A stretch of 64,000 bases of DNA from NCBI GenBank assembly GCA_949295065.1, contig CASFJQ010000008.1, positions 112,282 to 176,281 of the forward strand, in the 5' to 3' direction. Positions within the stretch are counted from its first letter, which is position 1. Each line of letters starts with the position of its first letter. The stretch comes from an uncultured Parabacteroides sp. (GTDB lineage Bacteria; Bacteroidota; Bacteroidia; Bacteroidales; Tannerellaceae). The position numbers and the translations under genes were made by a program. The notes under the pieces were generated by a model, which saw nothing but the letters and a program-made list of their open reading frames with translations, had not been told where the DNA came from and did no database searches. Of the stretch, positions 8,049 to 16,513 are shown piece after piece.

Positions 8049-10112
8049 TCAACATTTTGAGTCTTTCTCAAAATACAACTTATAAAGTTCTTCCTGGGAA
8101 CGGAATACAGAACCATCAGCCAACTTATTGCTTTCGTTTGTTCCATAGCCGTCAACAATTCGTCCCTGTTTCGTATCATCAAGACCGAACTGAACAACCC
8201 GTTTCAAATCTTCTTTGATTACCGGGTCATAAACAGGAGTGACAACCTCGATACGATTATCAAGGTTTCGAGGCATCCAGTCTGCAGAACCAATAAATAT
8301 CTTTTCCTCTCCACCAGCTGCGAAGATGAATATTCGGGAATGTTCAAGATAACGGTCAATTATGCCTACAACCTTCATATTTCCATTCAAATCATGCAAG
8401 TCCGGATAAAGAGAACAGTTTCCTCGAACCAACAATTCAACAGAAACTCCACTACGTGCTGCTTCGTAAAGTTTGGATACGATAACCGGGTCAGTAATAT
8501 GATTAATCTTTACCTTAATATATGCAGGTTTTCCGGCTTCCTTATTACGTATCTCATCATTGATAAGCTTAACAAACTTATTCTTCATTTCATTCGGAGA
8601 TACCAGCAATTCCTTGAAACGAACCGGAGAATAAGGACGTTCAATAAAACTGAAAACAGCATTTACCTCGCGCACTATTGGGCGTGAAGCTGTCATCAGC
8701 ATATAGTCTGTATACATCCTCGCATTTCCTTCATGGAAATTACCAGTGCTTATACAAGCAATATCATTTCCGGATTTCATTGTGATATGAGTAATCTTGG
8801 AATGAACTTTCAAACCTTCAACACCGAAAATCACATGAATTCCCGCATCCTGCATTTTCTTAGACCAACCGATGTTTGATGCCTCATCAAAACGTGCAAG
8901 GAGTTCAATCACTACTGTTACTTTCTTTCCGTTTCGGGCAGCACCAATCAATGCCTTAATTACCTTAGAGTCTTTTGCCAACCTGTATAAAGTTGTTTTT
9001 ATGGCTTTGACCTCTTTATTGACAGCGGCCTCCTGAAGAACACGGATATAAGAATCAAAGCTATGATATGGAACATGGATGAAACGGTCGGATTGACGTA
9101 TCAGTTTCAGTATACTTTCATCGCCAGCCAACTCTGATTTAAGAATAGGATTCCAAACCGGATATTTAAGGTCTTTACGTCCGCAATCAGGGAATTTCAT
9201 CAAATCCTTATGGTTATGATAACGGCCTCCGGCAAGAACAATATCCAATTTGTCCAAATCAAGTTTGGAAAGTACCTGCTTAAGCAGGAGTTTTGGCATA
9301 GTGGAATCATAAACGACCCGCAAAGGCTCGCCGCGCTTACGGCTCTTAACACCTTTGGATATTTTCTGAAGCATACCGTTACGCAAGTCATTGTCGATTT
9401 CCATCTCCGCGTCACGGGTAAACTTGAATGAATATGCCTCGAATTCCGTATATTCCAATCCGCAGAAAATATGCGGCAGGCAAAAACGGATTACGTCATC
9501 AAGATACATCAAATAGCTTTTACCGTCTTTATCAGGCAGACGGACAAAGCGTCCGCAAACGCCAACAGGCAATTCAAGAAATGCATACTCGAACTTTTTC
9601 TTTTCAGATGAACCTTTTGACAAACGTACAGCAAGATAAATATTCTCGTCTGTTTCCAAATCAAGATATTTAACAGCTGAATACCAAACAGGAATTACTA
9701 CACCGTTAAGATTCTGAATATAAAACGAACGAACAAACTCCTTTTGGTCCTCATCTAACTCTGTATCTTTAAGCAAGAATATACCTTCTTCCTTGAGTTG
9801 CTTATTTATTTCAGCATTTATTTTCTCAAAATCTTTGGAAAAAGCCGTATTAAGTTTGTTTATCTCCTTTAATATATCCAATGCTTCTTCCTTATTTTTC
9901 TTTGCTTCTTTATTATCGCATTCTGCAATACGGCTAAGAGTTGCCACTCTCACTCTGAAAAACTCATCCAAATTGTTTGAGTAAATTCCAAGGAACGACA
10001 ATCTTTCCAACAAAGGAACGGTAGTTTTTCCTGCCTCTTGCAGAATACGCCGGTTAAAATACATCCAGCTTATATCTCTGGGCAAATAAGTTTTCTTGTT
10101 TTTTATTCTCAT
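8049..10112 (-). CDS. ppk: Polyphosphate kinase 1
   Basis: The protein has 687 residues from ATG 10112; the longer frame starts with GTG at 10133. It makes polyphosphate from ATP. The N-terminal YLPRDISWMYFNRRILQEA, the central ATP-binding segment TLYRLAKDSKVIKALIGAARNGKKV, the VHSKITHI motif with the expected autophosphorylated His and the second HSRIFIF motif of the PLD-like domains are all present. The length matches the family. Its partner ppx follows directly, so the cell can both build and degrade polyphosphate. Confidence 0.96.
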   Translation of the reverse strand: MRIKNKKTYLPRDISWMYFNRRILQEAGKTTVPLLERLSFLGIYSNNLDEFFRVRVATLSRIAECDNKEAKKNKEEALDILKEINKLNTAFSKDFEKINAEINKQLKEEGIFLLKDTELDEDQKEFVRSFYIQNLNGVVIPVWYSAVKYLDLETDENIYLAVRLSKGSSEKKKFEYAFLELPVGVCGRFVRLPDKDGKSYLMYLDDVIRFCLPHIFCGLEYTEFEAYSFKFTRDAEMEIDNDLRNGMLQKISKGVKSRKRGEPLRVVYDSTMPKLLLKQVLSKLDLDKLDIVLAGGRYHNHKDLMKFPDCGRKDLKYPVWNPILKSELAGDESILKLIRQSDRFIHVPYHSFDSYIRVLQEAAVNKEVKAIKTTLYRLAKDSKVIKALIGAARNGKKVTVVIELLARFDEASNIGWSKKMQDAGIHVIFGVEGLKVHSKITHITMKSGNDIACISTGNFHEGNARMYTDYMLMTASRPIVREVNAVFSFIERPYSPVRFKELLVSPNEMKNKFVKLINDEIRNKEAGKPAYIKVKINHITDPVIVSKLYEAARSGVSVELLVRGNCSLYPDLHDLNGNMKVVGIIDRYLEHSRIFIFAAGGEEKIFIGSADWMPRNLDNRIEVVTPVYDPVIKEDLKRVVQFGLDDTKQGRIVDGYGTNESNKLADGSVFRSQEELYKLYFEKDSKC

Positions 10113-10236
10113 ACCTATGAATTTTAAAAACACAAAAGAACAATTAACTTATAATTGTTCTATAATACAGCAATGTACAATAATATTTAGTCTATAAATT
10201 TATAAAGTTTATTTTAGAGCTTGTCAAAATTTTGCG

Positions 10237-10244
10237 CAAAAATA
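10237..10244 (-). promoter_or_regulatory. -7 element of the ppk-ppx operon
   Basis: On the minus strand TATTTTTG (10244-10237) followed by CG is a consensus -7 box. It would give a leader of about 115 bases before ppk. No clear TTTG is seen at -33. Confidence 0.5.
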
Positions 10245-10292
10245 ATATCATATTGTGTTTTTTGATATTTATGAATCAATATTCATCTTATA

Positions 10293-11417
10293 TTATTGCA
10301 AAGCTTTCCTTACAGCAGTATATGTATGTCCTATATAATAATAATGTAAACCATCTTCGATTGCTGACATAATCATCTGAGAAGCTTTGTCCACCCAAAC
10401 TTTAAATTCGATGTTAGGATTGAAATCAGATGAAAAAGTAATAAGGCTGCCTAAATCAAAATCCGAAGATGTTATTCCTGCTCCGTTTCTCACAGCATCA
10501 AAAGCATTACAATCTTGCTCGATGTGAGCCGGCACCATCAATATTGGCTTACCCAAATACATTGCCTCACATATTGATTCGAAACCTGCGGTTGAAGCAT
10601 AAGCCTTGCATCCGCTCATCTGACGAAGAAATTCTTTGTCATCAAGTTGGTAAAAGCTAAGAGTTTCATCAATGACCTTTACCGGACTCTCACCTTTTCT
10701 GTCCCAAAAGAATCTTAGTGGTGTTTCAGAATTAATCTTATGCCAATATTCTACATTCTCTGCAAAACCGGAATTAACCAGATATCCGTGAATATAATCT
10801 CCTTTAGTAGGGTTGAGAGAGAATACTTCTTTTCTAAGCAAAGGAGGAACAACAGTTATACGATGTTGCTTGTCCTTATCCATACTTGTAAAAGACAATG
10901 CCAGTTTGTGAGAAGCACCAATGCAGGTAAGCTTCGAAAAGAAATTAAGAACACGGATCTTTATTTTCAAATGCTCCGGCAAAACAAAGTCTTTATGTAA
11001 AAACAAATATTGATGTCCGATACAAATCTGCGGAACATGAATAGGATACATCGCATAAGTAAGCCCGGTCAGCAATTCATAGAAATTGATAACTGCATCA
11101 GCATTCGTCTCCCTAATCCTGCGATTAATGAATGCCATACTTTTCAAATATGCCTGAGTCCTGAATAAGTTATAAAACAAACTACGAAAGACGTTGCTAC
11201 GTTTCGTTGATGGAGAAGGAAGAAAATTCGGACTTTCAAATCTGCTCACAGGAGCAACGACATTCTTTTGGAAAAAAGACGGAAGCTGGCGTGAAGCACT
11301 TTTGCCGACCAATATTTCGACAACTTCATGCCCGTTATTCCTCAATATTTTCTCAAGAGCAATACATTGGGTAAGATGCCCACGGCCTTCACCTTGGACA
11401 ATAAATAAAAACTTCAT
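10293..11417 (-). CDS. MurG-like glycosyltransferase (GT-B, GT28-like)
   Basis: The 374-residue protein starts MKFLFIVQGEGRGHLTQC, a glycine-rich loop with the GHLTQ pattern of GT28-type (MurG-like) enzymes. The C-terminal donor-binding region is ASTAGFESICEAMYLGKPILMVPAHIEQDCNA, typical of nucleotide-sugar or UDP-glucuronosyl-like transferases. No membrane segment is obvious. The gene overlaps the upstream hydrolase by 4 bases (ATGA), so the two are translationally coupled. Coupling to an LpxH-like enzyme suggests a glycolipid or lipid A-related substrate, but the acceptor is unknown. It is too divergent to be called MurG itself. Confidence 0.75.
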   Translation of the reverse strand: MKFLFIVQGEGRGHLTQCIALEKILRNNGHEVVEILVGKSASRQLPSFFQKNVVAPVSRFESPNFLPSPSTKRSNVFRSLFYNLFRTQAYLKSMAFINRRIRETNADAVINFYELLTGLTYAMYPIHVPQICIGHQYLFLHKDFVLPEHLKIKIRVLNFFSKLTCIGASHKLALSFTSMDKDKQHRITVVPPLLRKEVFSLNPTKGDYIHGYLVNSGFAENVEYWHKINSETPLRFFWDRKGESPVKVIDETLSFYQLDDKEFLRQMSGCKAYASTAGFESICEAMYLGKPILMVPAHIEQDCNAFDAVRNGAGITSSDFDLGSLITFSSDFNPNIEFKVWVDKASQMIMSAIEDGLHYYYIGHTYTAVRKALQ

Positions 11418-12220
11418 GACGCAGATACAATTTCAGGGACAACAGTAAAATTCAAATTACCTTCAGAATCCACATCTTCTGAATAATAAAGTATATTCCA
11501 TTTTCCATCCTCATCTTCGGTCAATGCGGAAAGAGTTTCAACCCAGTCGCCGGAATTAAGATAATGAACCGAATCATAATGAATATCTGCCGGATGATGA
11601 ATATGCCCGCAGATAACACCATCATAATTTCTGGCAAGGGCAAAATCCGAAAGAGTCTTTTCAAAATCAGAAATATAAGAAACAGCCGATTTTACTTTAT
11701 GCTTTATTTTCTGCGAAAGTGAAAAGTAAGGTTTGCCTCGCCATGCGCGGTAACGGTTATAAAGACTGTTGAACCATAAAAGGAATGAATATCCATAATC
11801 GCCAAGATATGCCATCCATTTCATTTGAGAAGTCACACGGTCGAAGATATCACCATGCGTAACATAATATCTTTTGTTTCCACTCTCAAGTACGTAATCT
11901 CTAACAATCTGTATTGTCCCGAGACGGAGCGGTGTCAAAGCATCGAGGAAATCGTCATGGTTTCCACGAACATATATGATTTCAGTTCCGCATTTTTCCA
12001 TCAGTTTCATAAGAATCTTGAAAAAACGCGTATGCGCCGGCTGCCATTTTCTGGTTCCGTTTTTTCGGAGATTCCAGCCGTCGATAATGTCACCGTTAAG
12101 AATCAACTTGTCACAATTCACAGACTGCAAAAAACGACACACTTCCTCTACTTTTGAGTAAGCTGTTCCCAAATGAATATCCGAGAGAACAACCGTACGA
12201 TAATGTTTCCGCAAATACAT
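11414..12220 (-). CDS. UDP-2,3-diacylglucosamine diphosphatase-like metallophosphoesterase
   Basis: The 268-residue calcineurin-fold phosphoesterase shows the metal motifs in order: SDIHLG (N-terminus), NGDIIDGW, RGNHDD and CGHIHHP. These fit the LpxH/LpxH2-like family that cleaves UDP-2,3-diacylglucosamine in lipid A synthesis. Lipid A genes are otherwise absent from the window, so substrate assignment rests on family likeness. I use ATG 12220 because the -7 box at 12251-12244 leaves it a leader of about 17 bases; ATG 12229 would also fit. It is coupled to the following glycosyltransferase. Confidence 0.78.
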   Translation of the reverse strand: MYLRKHYRTVVLSDIHLGTAYSKVEEVCRFLQSVNCDKLILNGDIIDGWNLRKNGTRKWQPAHTRFFKILMKLMEKCGTEIIYVRGNHDDFLDALTPLRLGTIQIVRDYVLESGNKRYYVTHGDIFDRVTSQMKWMAYLGDYGYSFLLWFNSLYNRYRAWRGKPYFSLSQKIKHKVKSAVSYISDFEKTLSDFALARNYDGVICGHIHHPADIHYDSVHYLNSGDWVETLSALTEDEDGKWNILYYSEDVDSEGNLNFTVVPEIVSAS

Positions 12221-12243
12221 GGTAATCAATATTTATTCTTGTC

Positions 12244-12251
12244 CAAAATTA
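12244..12251 (-). promoter_or_regulatory. -7 element upstream of the LpxH-like gene
   Basis: TAATTTTG on the minus strand (12251-12244) matches TAnnTTTG and lies 24 bases before ATG 12220. No convincing -33 element is seen. Confidence 0.4.
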
Positions 12252-12381
12252 CCGTATCCATATTGCAGTACAGTGTAAATAAGATTACATTTCAATTGCA
12301 AATTAACATATGCATTCTTAGGAAGTTAAGAATATCACAAAAAGTATTTTCATTTTACCCCTATAATATTTGCCCCAAAAG

Positions 12382-12413
12382 TTTGCTTTTTAAATTGTTT
12401 TTTCCAATATTTG
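12382..12413 (+). promoter_or_regulatory. Promoter of the 68-residue protein gene
   Basis: TTTG at 12382-12385, then 20 bases, then AATATTTG at 12406-12413, close to TAnnTTTG. The start codon follows 36 bases later. Confidence 0.5.
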
Positions 12414-12449
12414 TGACACGTAGAATTAATCTTTTTAAAATAATACATT

Positions 12450-12656
12450 ATGGAAAAGAAAGCTTTTATTCATAAGGAAGAGCTCCATTTATTGGACAAG
12501 CAGTTAATTCACAATGCAGTTAAGGATATGGCCAACAAACTTGGTTTGGCAGCTGGCTCTACACAAGGTTTTGACCTTTACAAAGTAGTTGAAACTTACT
12601 TCGAAGACCTTGAAAAACGCAAAGAAATGAATTCTTTGTTAGGCATTGAAGAGTAA
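12450..12656 (+). CDS. Small conserved-looking protein of unknown function
   Basis: The 68-residue acidic helical protein (FIHKEELHLLDKQLIHNAV, later FDLYKVVETYFEDLEKRKEM) has no signal or membrane segment. I do not recognise a named family. It has its own promoter and a terminator immediately after it, and it is convergent with gph, so it is a single-gene unit. Both signals and the coding pattern support a real gene. Confidence 0.75.
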   Translation: MEKKAFIHKEELHLLDKQLIHNAVKDMANKLGLAAGSTQGFDLYKVVETYFEDLEKRKEMNSLLGIEE

Positions 12657-12675
12657 GAAAACAGCATAGGAATAA

Positions 12676-12717
12676 AAAAACGGAGAGACAAATCATTTGA
12701 ATTGTTTCTCCGTTTTT
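12676..12717. terminator. Bidirectional terminator between the small protein gene and gph
   Basis: AAACGGAGAGACAAAT pairs with ATTGTTTCTCCGTTT around a short loop, with an A-run before and a T-run after. It can serve both convergent genes. Confidence 0.85.
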
Positions 12718-12736
12718 ATTTCTGACCATCCAAATT

Positions 12737-13390
12737 TCACATACAGGCATAAGCAAGTATTTCTTCTGCCTTATTGGCTATGAAACGTGGAGAATATTCC
12801 TCAATCTCCGACAACGGACGGAATCCCCAGCTCACACCGCAGGCATCAACACCGGCATTTATAGCCGTCTGCATATCTACATTTGAATCTCCAATATATA
12901 ATGTATCTTCTTTTTCGCATCCAGCCAATGACAATATTTCCATTACAACATCTGGAGAAGGTTTTGCCGGAACACCTTCACGCTGGCCAAACACTGCCAC
13001 AAAATCAATCATAGGAAAAAACTCTGAAATCAGCTTCTTTGTTGCCTCGTGATACTTGTTTGAGGCTACAGCTATTTTTACTCCTTTAGACTGCAATTCT
13101 TGCAGCAAAGACACAATTCCAGGATAAGGCTTGCTTAAATCGGCATTATGTATATTATAATGTATAAGGAATTCCTTACGGATTTTAAGTATGTTTTCTT
13201 CCGTCTTTTCTCCTTCAGGCAAAGCCCGTTCGAATAATTTGTTTATGCCGTTTCCTACGAAAAACTTATACTCTGGCAATTCATGAGTAGGAAAACCGTT
13301 CTTCTGTAAAGCATAGTTCGTACTGGTTGCCAAATCGTCAATCGTATTCAGCAAAGTTCCGTCTAAGTCGAAAATTACTAACTTTTTCAT
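12737..13390 (-). CDS. gph: Phosphoglycolate phosphatase-like HAD hydrolase
   Basis: The 217-residue HAD-superfamily phosphatase has motif I DLDGTLLNT at the N-terminus, a helical cap with FVGNGINKLFERALP, motif II-like VASNKYHEA, Lys in PAKPSPDVV and motif IV YIGDSNVDMQTA. The cap type and motifs fit phosphoglycolate phosphatase, which removes 2-phosphoglycolate; related sugar-phosphate phosphatases cannot be excluded. Its ATG overlaps the stop of the degraded hepT remnant (ATGA), so it may be read from the same transcript as the nucleotidyltransferase. Confidence 0.85.
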   Translation of the reverse strand: MKKLVIFDLDGTLLNTIDDLATSTNYALQKNGFPTHELPEYKFFVGNGINKLFERALPEGEKTEENILKIRKEFLIHYNIHNADLSKPYPGIVSLLQELQSKGVKIAVASNKYHEATKKLISEFFPMIDFVAVFGQREGVPAKPSPDVVMEILSLAGCEKEDTLYIGDSNVDMQTAINAGVDACGVSWGFRPLSEIEEYSPRFIANKAEEILAYACM

Positions 13391-13616
13391 TGATTTAAAT
13401 GTTTCATATCTGAAATAATAAGTCGGACGACTTCTAATAATGGAGGAAGATTATGTTTGACAACTTCAAACACTACATCAGCATCTACGCCATCATAATG
13501 ATGAGAAATATAATCCCTCATACCTATTACTCTTTTCCAAGGAATCTGAGGATAATTGTAAATTCTATCCGTTCCAATATCTGAAGTACCAATTCTTTAT
13601 CATACCAATATTCCAT
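13387..13616 (-). pseudogene. Degraded hepT-like (DUF86) toxin gene with internal deletion
   Basis: Reading the minus strand from ATG 13616, one frame encodes MEYWYDKELVLQILERIEF, which looks like the N-terminus of a HepT/DUF86 protein. It then leaves the frame and stops. Another frame resumes with YNYPQIPWKRVIGMRDYISH, including the RDYISHHY (R-x4-H-x-Y) motif of HepT RNases, and runs to a stop at 13387. The two halves are too close together: roughly 50-60 residues of the usual middle are missing, and the frame changes between them. It overlaps the end of the nucleotidyltransferase gene and the start of gph. The toxin is therefore probably inactive. Confidence 0.75.
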
Positions 13617-13893
13617 CTTTCTCGATATTTTTAAGCAATAAAGAATTAAGGCCACTCCGCAAACGTACCAAATCCACGTGGCAACCAGTCAGTTTTTCCA
13701 AATCCTCTTTTATATCACCTAAAATATATGGATTAGGAACCTGAACCTCAACAAAAACATCCAAGTCACTATTGTCTGTCTGCTCTCCTCTAGCCACAGA
13801 GCCAAAAACTCCTAAACGTTTTATTCCATATTTCACGGACATATACAGTTTGTAGTTATGCAAAATATGAAGTATTTCAGAAAGAGGTTTCAT
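13600..13893 (-). CDS. MntA-like nucleotidyltransferase (antitoxin of a HepT/MntA pair)
   Basis: The 97-residue minimal nucleotidyltransferase has the signature GVFGSVARGEQTDNSDLDVF (GSxxRG...DxD) and a later DLVRL segment that would complete the acidic triad. Such proteins (MntA) AMPylate and neutralise HepT toxins. The partner downstream is a broken hepT, so this is an orphan antitoxin remnant or has taken on another role. I prefer ATG 13893 over 13914 because a -7 box TACATTTG (13924-13917) lies too close to 13914. Confidence 0.82.
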   Translation of the reverse strand: MKPLSEILHILHNYKLYMSVKYGIKRLGVFGSVARGEQTDNSDLDVFVEVQVPNPYILGDIKEDLEKLTGCHVDLVRLRSGLNSLLLKNIEKDGILV

Positions 13894-13916
13894 AGGCTGT
13901 TCATATTGATACATCG

Positions 13917-13924
13917 CAAATGTA
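13917..13924 (-). promoter_or_regulatory. -7 element of the mntA-like gene
   Basis: TACATTTG on the minus strand matches TAnnTTTG exactly. Transcription starting near 13910 fits a start codon at 13893. The -33 element is not clear. Confidence 0.4.
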
Positions 13925-13943
13925 AGAAAAAAATAAATTGATA

Positions 13944-13983
13944 TATAAAAAAGAAAGCCGATTTCCTGAGAAACCGGCTTTCT
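13944..13983 (-). terminator. Intrinsic terminator of rpsA
   Basis: On the minus strand AGAAAGCCGGTTTC pairs with GAAATCGGCTTTCT, followed by a T-run. It lies 25 bases after the rpsA stop codon. Confidence 0.85.
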
Positions 13984-14008
13984 ATATATTGATCAATTAG
14001 CTTACAAA

Positions 14009-15793
14009 TTATTTACCAGCCAATTTTTCTTTCAAAGCAGCAAGTTCTTCGATGTCACCCAAAGTTGTTTTTTCAACCTGAGTAGAAACTACGTTGCTTT
14101 CTTCTTTCTTGCTGTGTTTAGCTTTCTTTTCAGCAGCAGCTTCTTTCTTAGCAGACTTCTGTTCGTCTTCGAATACACGGCTGTGAGACAAGATGATTCT
14201 CTTAGCTTCTTTGTTGAATTCGATTACCTTGAACTGCAATTTTTCGTCTACCTGAGCCTGTGAACCGTCTTCTTTAACCAAGTGCTTTGGAGTTGCGAAA
14301 CCTTCAACGCCATAAGGCAATGCGATTACAGCACCTTTATCCAACACTTCGATAACTGTACCTTCGTGGATTGAACCTACAGTGAAGATTGTTTCGAATA
14401 CATCCCATGGGTTTTCTTCCAACTGTTTGTGACCTAAGCTCAAACGACGGTTTTCTTTGTCGATTTCCAATACCTGAACTTCGATTTCAGCACCAATCTG
14501 AGTGAATTCTGATGGGTGTTTGATTTTCTTAGTCCAAGACAAGTCAGAAATGTGGATCAAACCATCAACACCTTCTTCGATTTCTACGAATACACCGAAG
14601 TTAGTGAAGTTGCGAACTTTTGCAGTGTGCTTAGAACCTACAGGGAAACGTTCTTCGATGTTTTCCCATGGATCAGCCTTAAGCTGTTTGATACCCAAAG
14701 ACATCTTACGTTCTTCACGATCCAAAGTCAAGATAACAGCTTCAACTTCGTCACCAACTTTCATGAAGTCCTGAGCTGAACGCAAGTGCTGAGTCCAAGA
14801 CATTTCAGAAACGTGGATCAAACCTTCTACGCCCGGAGCGATTTCGATGAATGCACCGTAGTCAGCCATAACGACAACTTTACCTTTAACTTTGTCACCA
14901 ACTTTCAAGTTTGGATCCAAAGCATCCCATGGATGAGGAGTAAGCTGCTTCAAGCCCAAAGCGATACGTTTCTTTTCGTCGTCGAAGTCCAAGATAACAA
15001 CGTTGATCTTTTCGTCCAATTTAACGATTTCTTCTGGGTGAGAAACACGACCCCAAGACAAGTCTGTGATGTGGATCAAACCATCTACGCCGCCCAAGTC
15101 GATGAATACACCGTAAGATGTGATATTCTTAACAGTACCTTCAAGTACCTGACCTTTTTCAAGTTTAGAGATGATATCTTTCTTCTGCTGTTCCAATTCA
15201 GCTTCGATAAGAGCTTTGTGAGAAACAACAACGTTCTTGAATTCCTGATTGATCTTAACAATCTTGAATTCCATAGTTTTGCCAACGAATACATCGTAGT
15301 CGCGGATTGGCTTAACGTCGATCTGAGAACCTGGCAAGAATGCTTCGATTCCGAATACGTCAACGATCATACCACCCTTAGTGCGGCACTTGATGTAACC
15401 CTTGATGATTTCATCATTTTCCAAAGCTTCGTTAACACGTTCCCAAGAACGAGAAGCACGAGCTTTCTTGTGAGACAATACCAACTGTCCTTTTTTGTCT
15501 TCCTGATTTTCGATGTAAACTTCAACTTCGTCACCAACCTTCAAATCCGGATTGTAACGGAATTCAGACATAGGAACAACACCGTCTGATTTGAAGCCAA
15601 TGTTAACTACAACTTCACGTTTGTTCATTGCAGTAACAGTACCCATAACCACTTCTTTATCTTTTACAGTGTTCAGGGTTTCGTCGTAAGTCTTTACCAA
15701 TTCTTCTTTGCTTACGCCGCTCAATGAATCGCCTTTTTCAAAAGCTTCCCAGTTGAAATCTTCAACTGGCTGGATGTTCTTCAAATTTTCCAT
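14009..15793 (-). CDS. rpsA: 30S ribosomal protein S1
   Basis: The 594-residue protein contains six S1 RNA-binding repeats, seen as recurrent phrases such as VDGLIHITDLSWGRVSHPEE, VEGLIHVSEMSW and VDGLIHISDLSWTKKIKHPSE, each with a V-x-G-x-V opening. The acidic N-terminus (NIQPVEDFNWEAFEKGD) and the Lys/Glu-rich C-terminus (KKEAAAEKKAKHSKKEE) are typical of Bacteroidetes S1. It binds mRNA on the small ribosomal subunit. It stands alone with a terminator behind it and a leader of about 170 bases containing a decamer tract, where autoregulation would be plausible. Confidence 0.97.
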   Translation of the reverse strand: MENLKNIQPVEDFNWEAFEKGDSLSGVSKEELVKTYDETLNTVKDKEVVMGTVTAMNKREVVVNIGFKSDGVVPMSEFRYNPDLKVGDEVEVYIENQEDKKGQLVLSHKKARASRSWERVNEALENDEIIKGYIKCRTKGGMIVDVFGIEAFLPGSQIDVKPIRDYDVFVGKTMEFKIVKINQEFKNVVVSHKALIEAELEQQKKDIISKLEKGQVLEGTVKNITSYGVFIDLGGVDGLIHITDLSWGRVSHPEEIVKLDEKINVVILDFDDEKKRIALGLKQLTPHPWDALDPNLKVGDKVKGKVVVMADYGAFIEIAPGVEGLIHVSEMSWTQHLRSAQDFMKVGDEVEAVILTLDREERKMSLGIKQLKADPWENIEERFPVGSKHTAKVRNFTNFGVFVEIEEGVDGLIHISDLSWTKKIKHPSEFTQIGAEIEVQVLEIDKENRRLSLGHKQLEENPWDVFETIFTVGSIHEGTVIEVLDKGAVIALPYGVEGFATPKHLVKEDGSQAQVDEKLQFKVIEFNKEAKRIILSHSRVFEDEQKSAKKEAAAEKKAKHSKKEESNVVSTQVEKTTLGDIEELAALKEKLAGK

Positions 15794-15824
15794 TCTAAAA
15801 TTGTTAATACTAATGTGAGTTATT

Positions 15825-15851
15825 TAGTTTTTAAGTTTATAAGTTTTTAAG
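15825..15851. repeat. Decamer tract in the rpsA leader
   Basis: Units of AGTTTTTAAG and AGTTTATAAG in 10-base steps. On the rpsA mRNA they read as AAACTTAAAA-type decamers, similar to those before other start codons. The rest of 15852-16432 holds the rpsA -7 box and the palindrome array; I see no gene. Confidence 0.5.
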
Positions 15852-15971
15852 CTATTCCTTCATGAAATCAAGGTTTCTGAAAGAAAACCCAATCGCAAAT
15901 AAGCTCAAGAACTTTAAGTTTGTTTTAATTAGTAAGTTAGACTTTATATTGTCATATCTCAAAAATCGACG

Positions 15972-15979
15972 CAAAGGTA
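15972..15979 (-). promoter_or_regulatory. -7 element of rpsA
   Basis: TACCTTTG followed by CG on the minus strand is a consensus Bacteroidetes -7 box. Transcription would start near 15965, giving a leader of about 170 bases. No clear -33 TTTG is present. Confidence 0.55.
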
Positions 15980-16170
15980 GAAGTTTTTTCTGATTTACAG
16001 AAGTTTTATAGAACAAAAGTTTTCATCACTAATTACTAATAAAATTTAAAAGCTATCTGGATTTCTTTTACCATTATTCATAACATTAAAAGCAGGAGAA
16101 CAAGAGATGGAGTTAAAACAGTTATATCACTATAATACTACAAGTTACATTTCCAATATTTTTTAAAGGG

Positions 16171-16257
16171 TTGGAAAAAGTTTTTCATAATATATGGAAA
16201 AAAAGTTTCATAATATATGAAAAACTTTTTTCATGCTGATGAAAATTTTGTTTCATG
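16171..16257. repeat. Array of TTTCATAATATATGAAA palindromes (family D)
   Basis: Repeated near-palindromes TTTTTCATAATATATGGAAA, GTTTCATAATATATGAAAAA, TTTTTTCATGCTGATGAAAA and GTTTCATGCAATAGAA follow one another. A closely related array, in inverse orientation, occurs at 40570-40690. It lies in the gene-free stretch between the divergent rpsA and pflB genes. Confidence 0.7.
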
Positions 16258-16432
16258 CAATAGAATTTTATTGGAACTTTATAAGTTTTCGTATAATGAC
16301 ATACATTCATTGACAATTTATTATCATATGTAAGATAAGCACAATGAAAGCGTTTTGCAATTATTTCAGACAAAAATTTACATCTACCCACATAAAACTA
16401 GTTAATAAATCCTATAATACTATTAAAGTCAC

Positions 16433-16483
16433 ACAAATACCTAAAAATGGGGATGGACAAAACGGAAGAAAAGAGTAAATTTG
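16433..16483 (+). promoter_or_regulatory. pflB promoter with upstream ATACCTA box
   Basis: TAAATTTG (16476-16483) followed by C is a consensus -7 box. The -33 position holds only the weak ATGG (16453-16456). ACAAATACCTAAAAATGG at 16435-16452 contains the same box found before the porin and susC promoters, and lies directly upstream of -33. A weak -33 with an adjacent box suggests activation. The promoter lies over the first possible start codon of the frame (TTG 16481), so ATG 16514 is the start. Confidence 0.65.
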
Positions 16484-16513
16484 CAACGATTTTTTAACGA
16501 CAAAATATTACCT

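Noticed and set aside
13600-13893. Functional HepT/MntA toxin-antitoxin module
   Set aside because: The hepT partner lacks its middle and changes frame, so no active toxin is expected.
14786-15589. Long plus-strand open frame of 267 codons opposite rpsA
   Set aside because: It is a shadow of the strongly biased codon use of rpsA and shows no protein-like pattern of its own.
15794-15971. Riboswitch in the rpsA leader
   Set aside because: The leader is AT-rich with decamers, and no known riboswitch core or stable multi-stem structure is recognisable.
16481-16513. Longer pflB start
   Set aside because: The first codon (TTG) lies in the -7 box TAAATTTG, and the family N-terminus begins at 16514.
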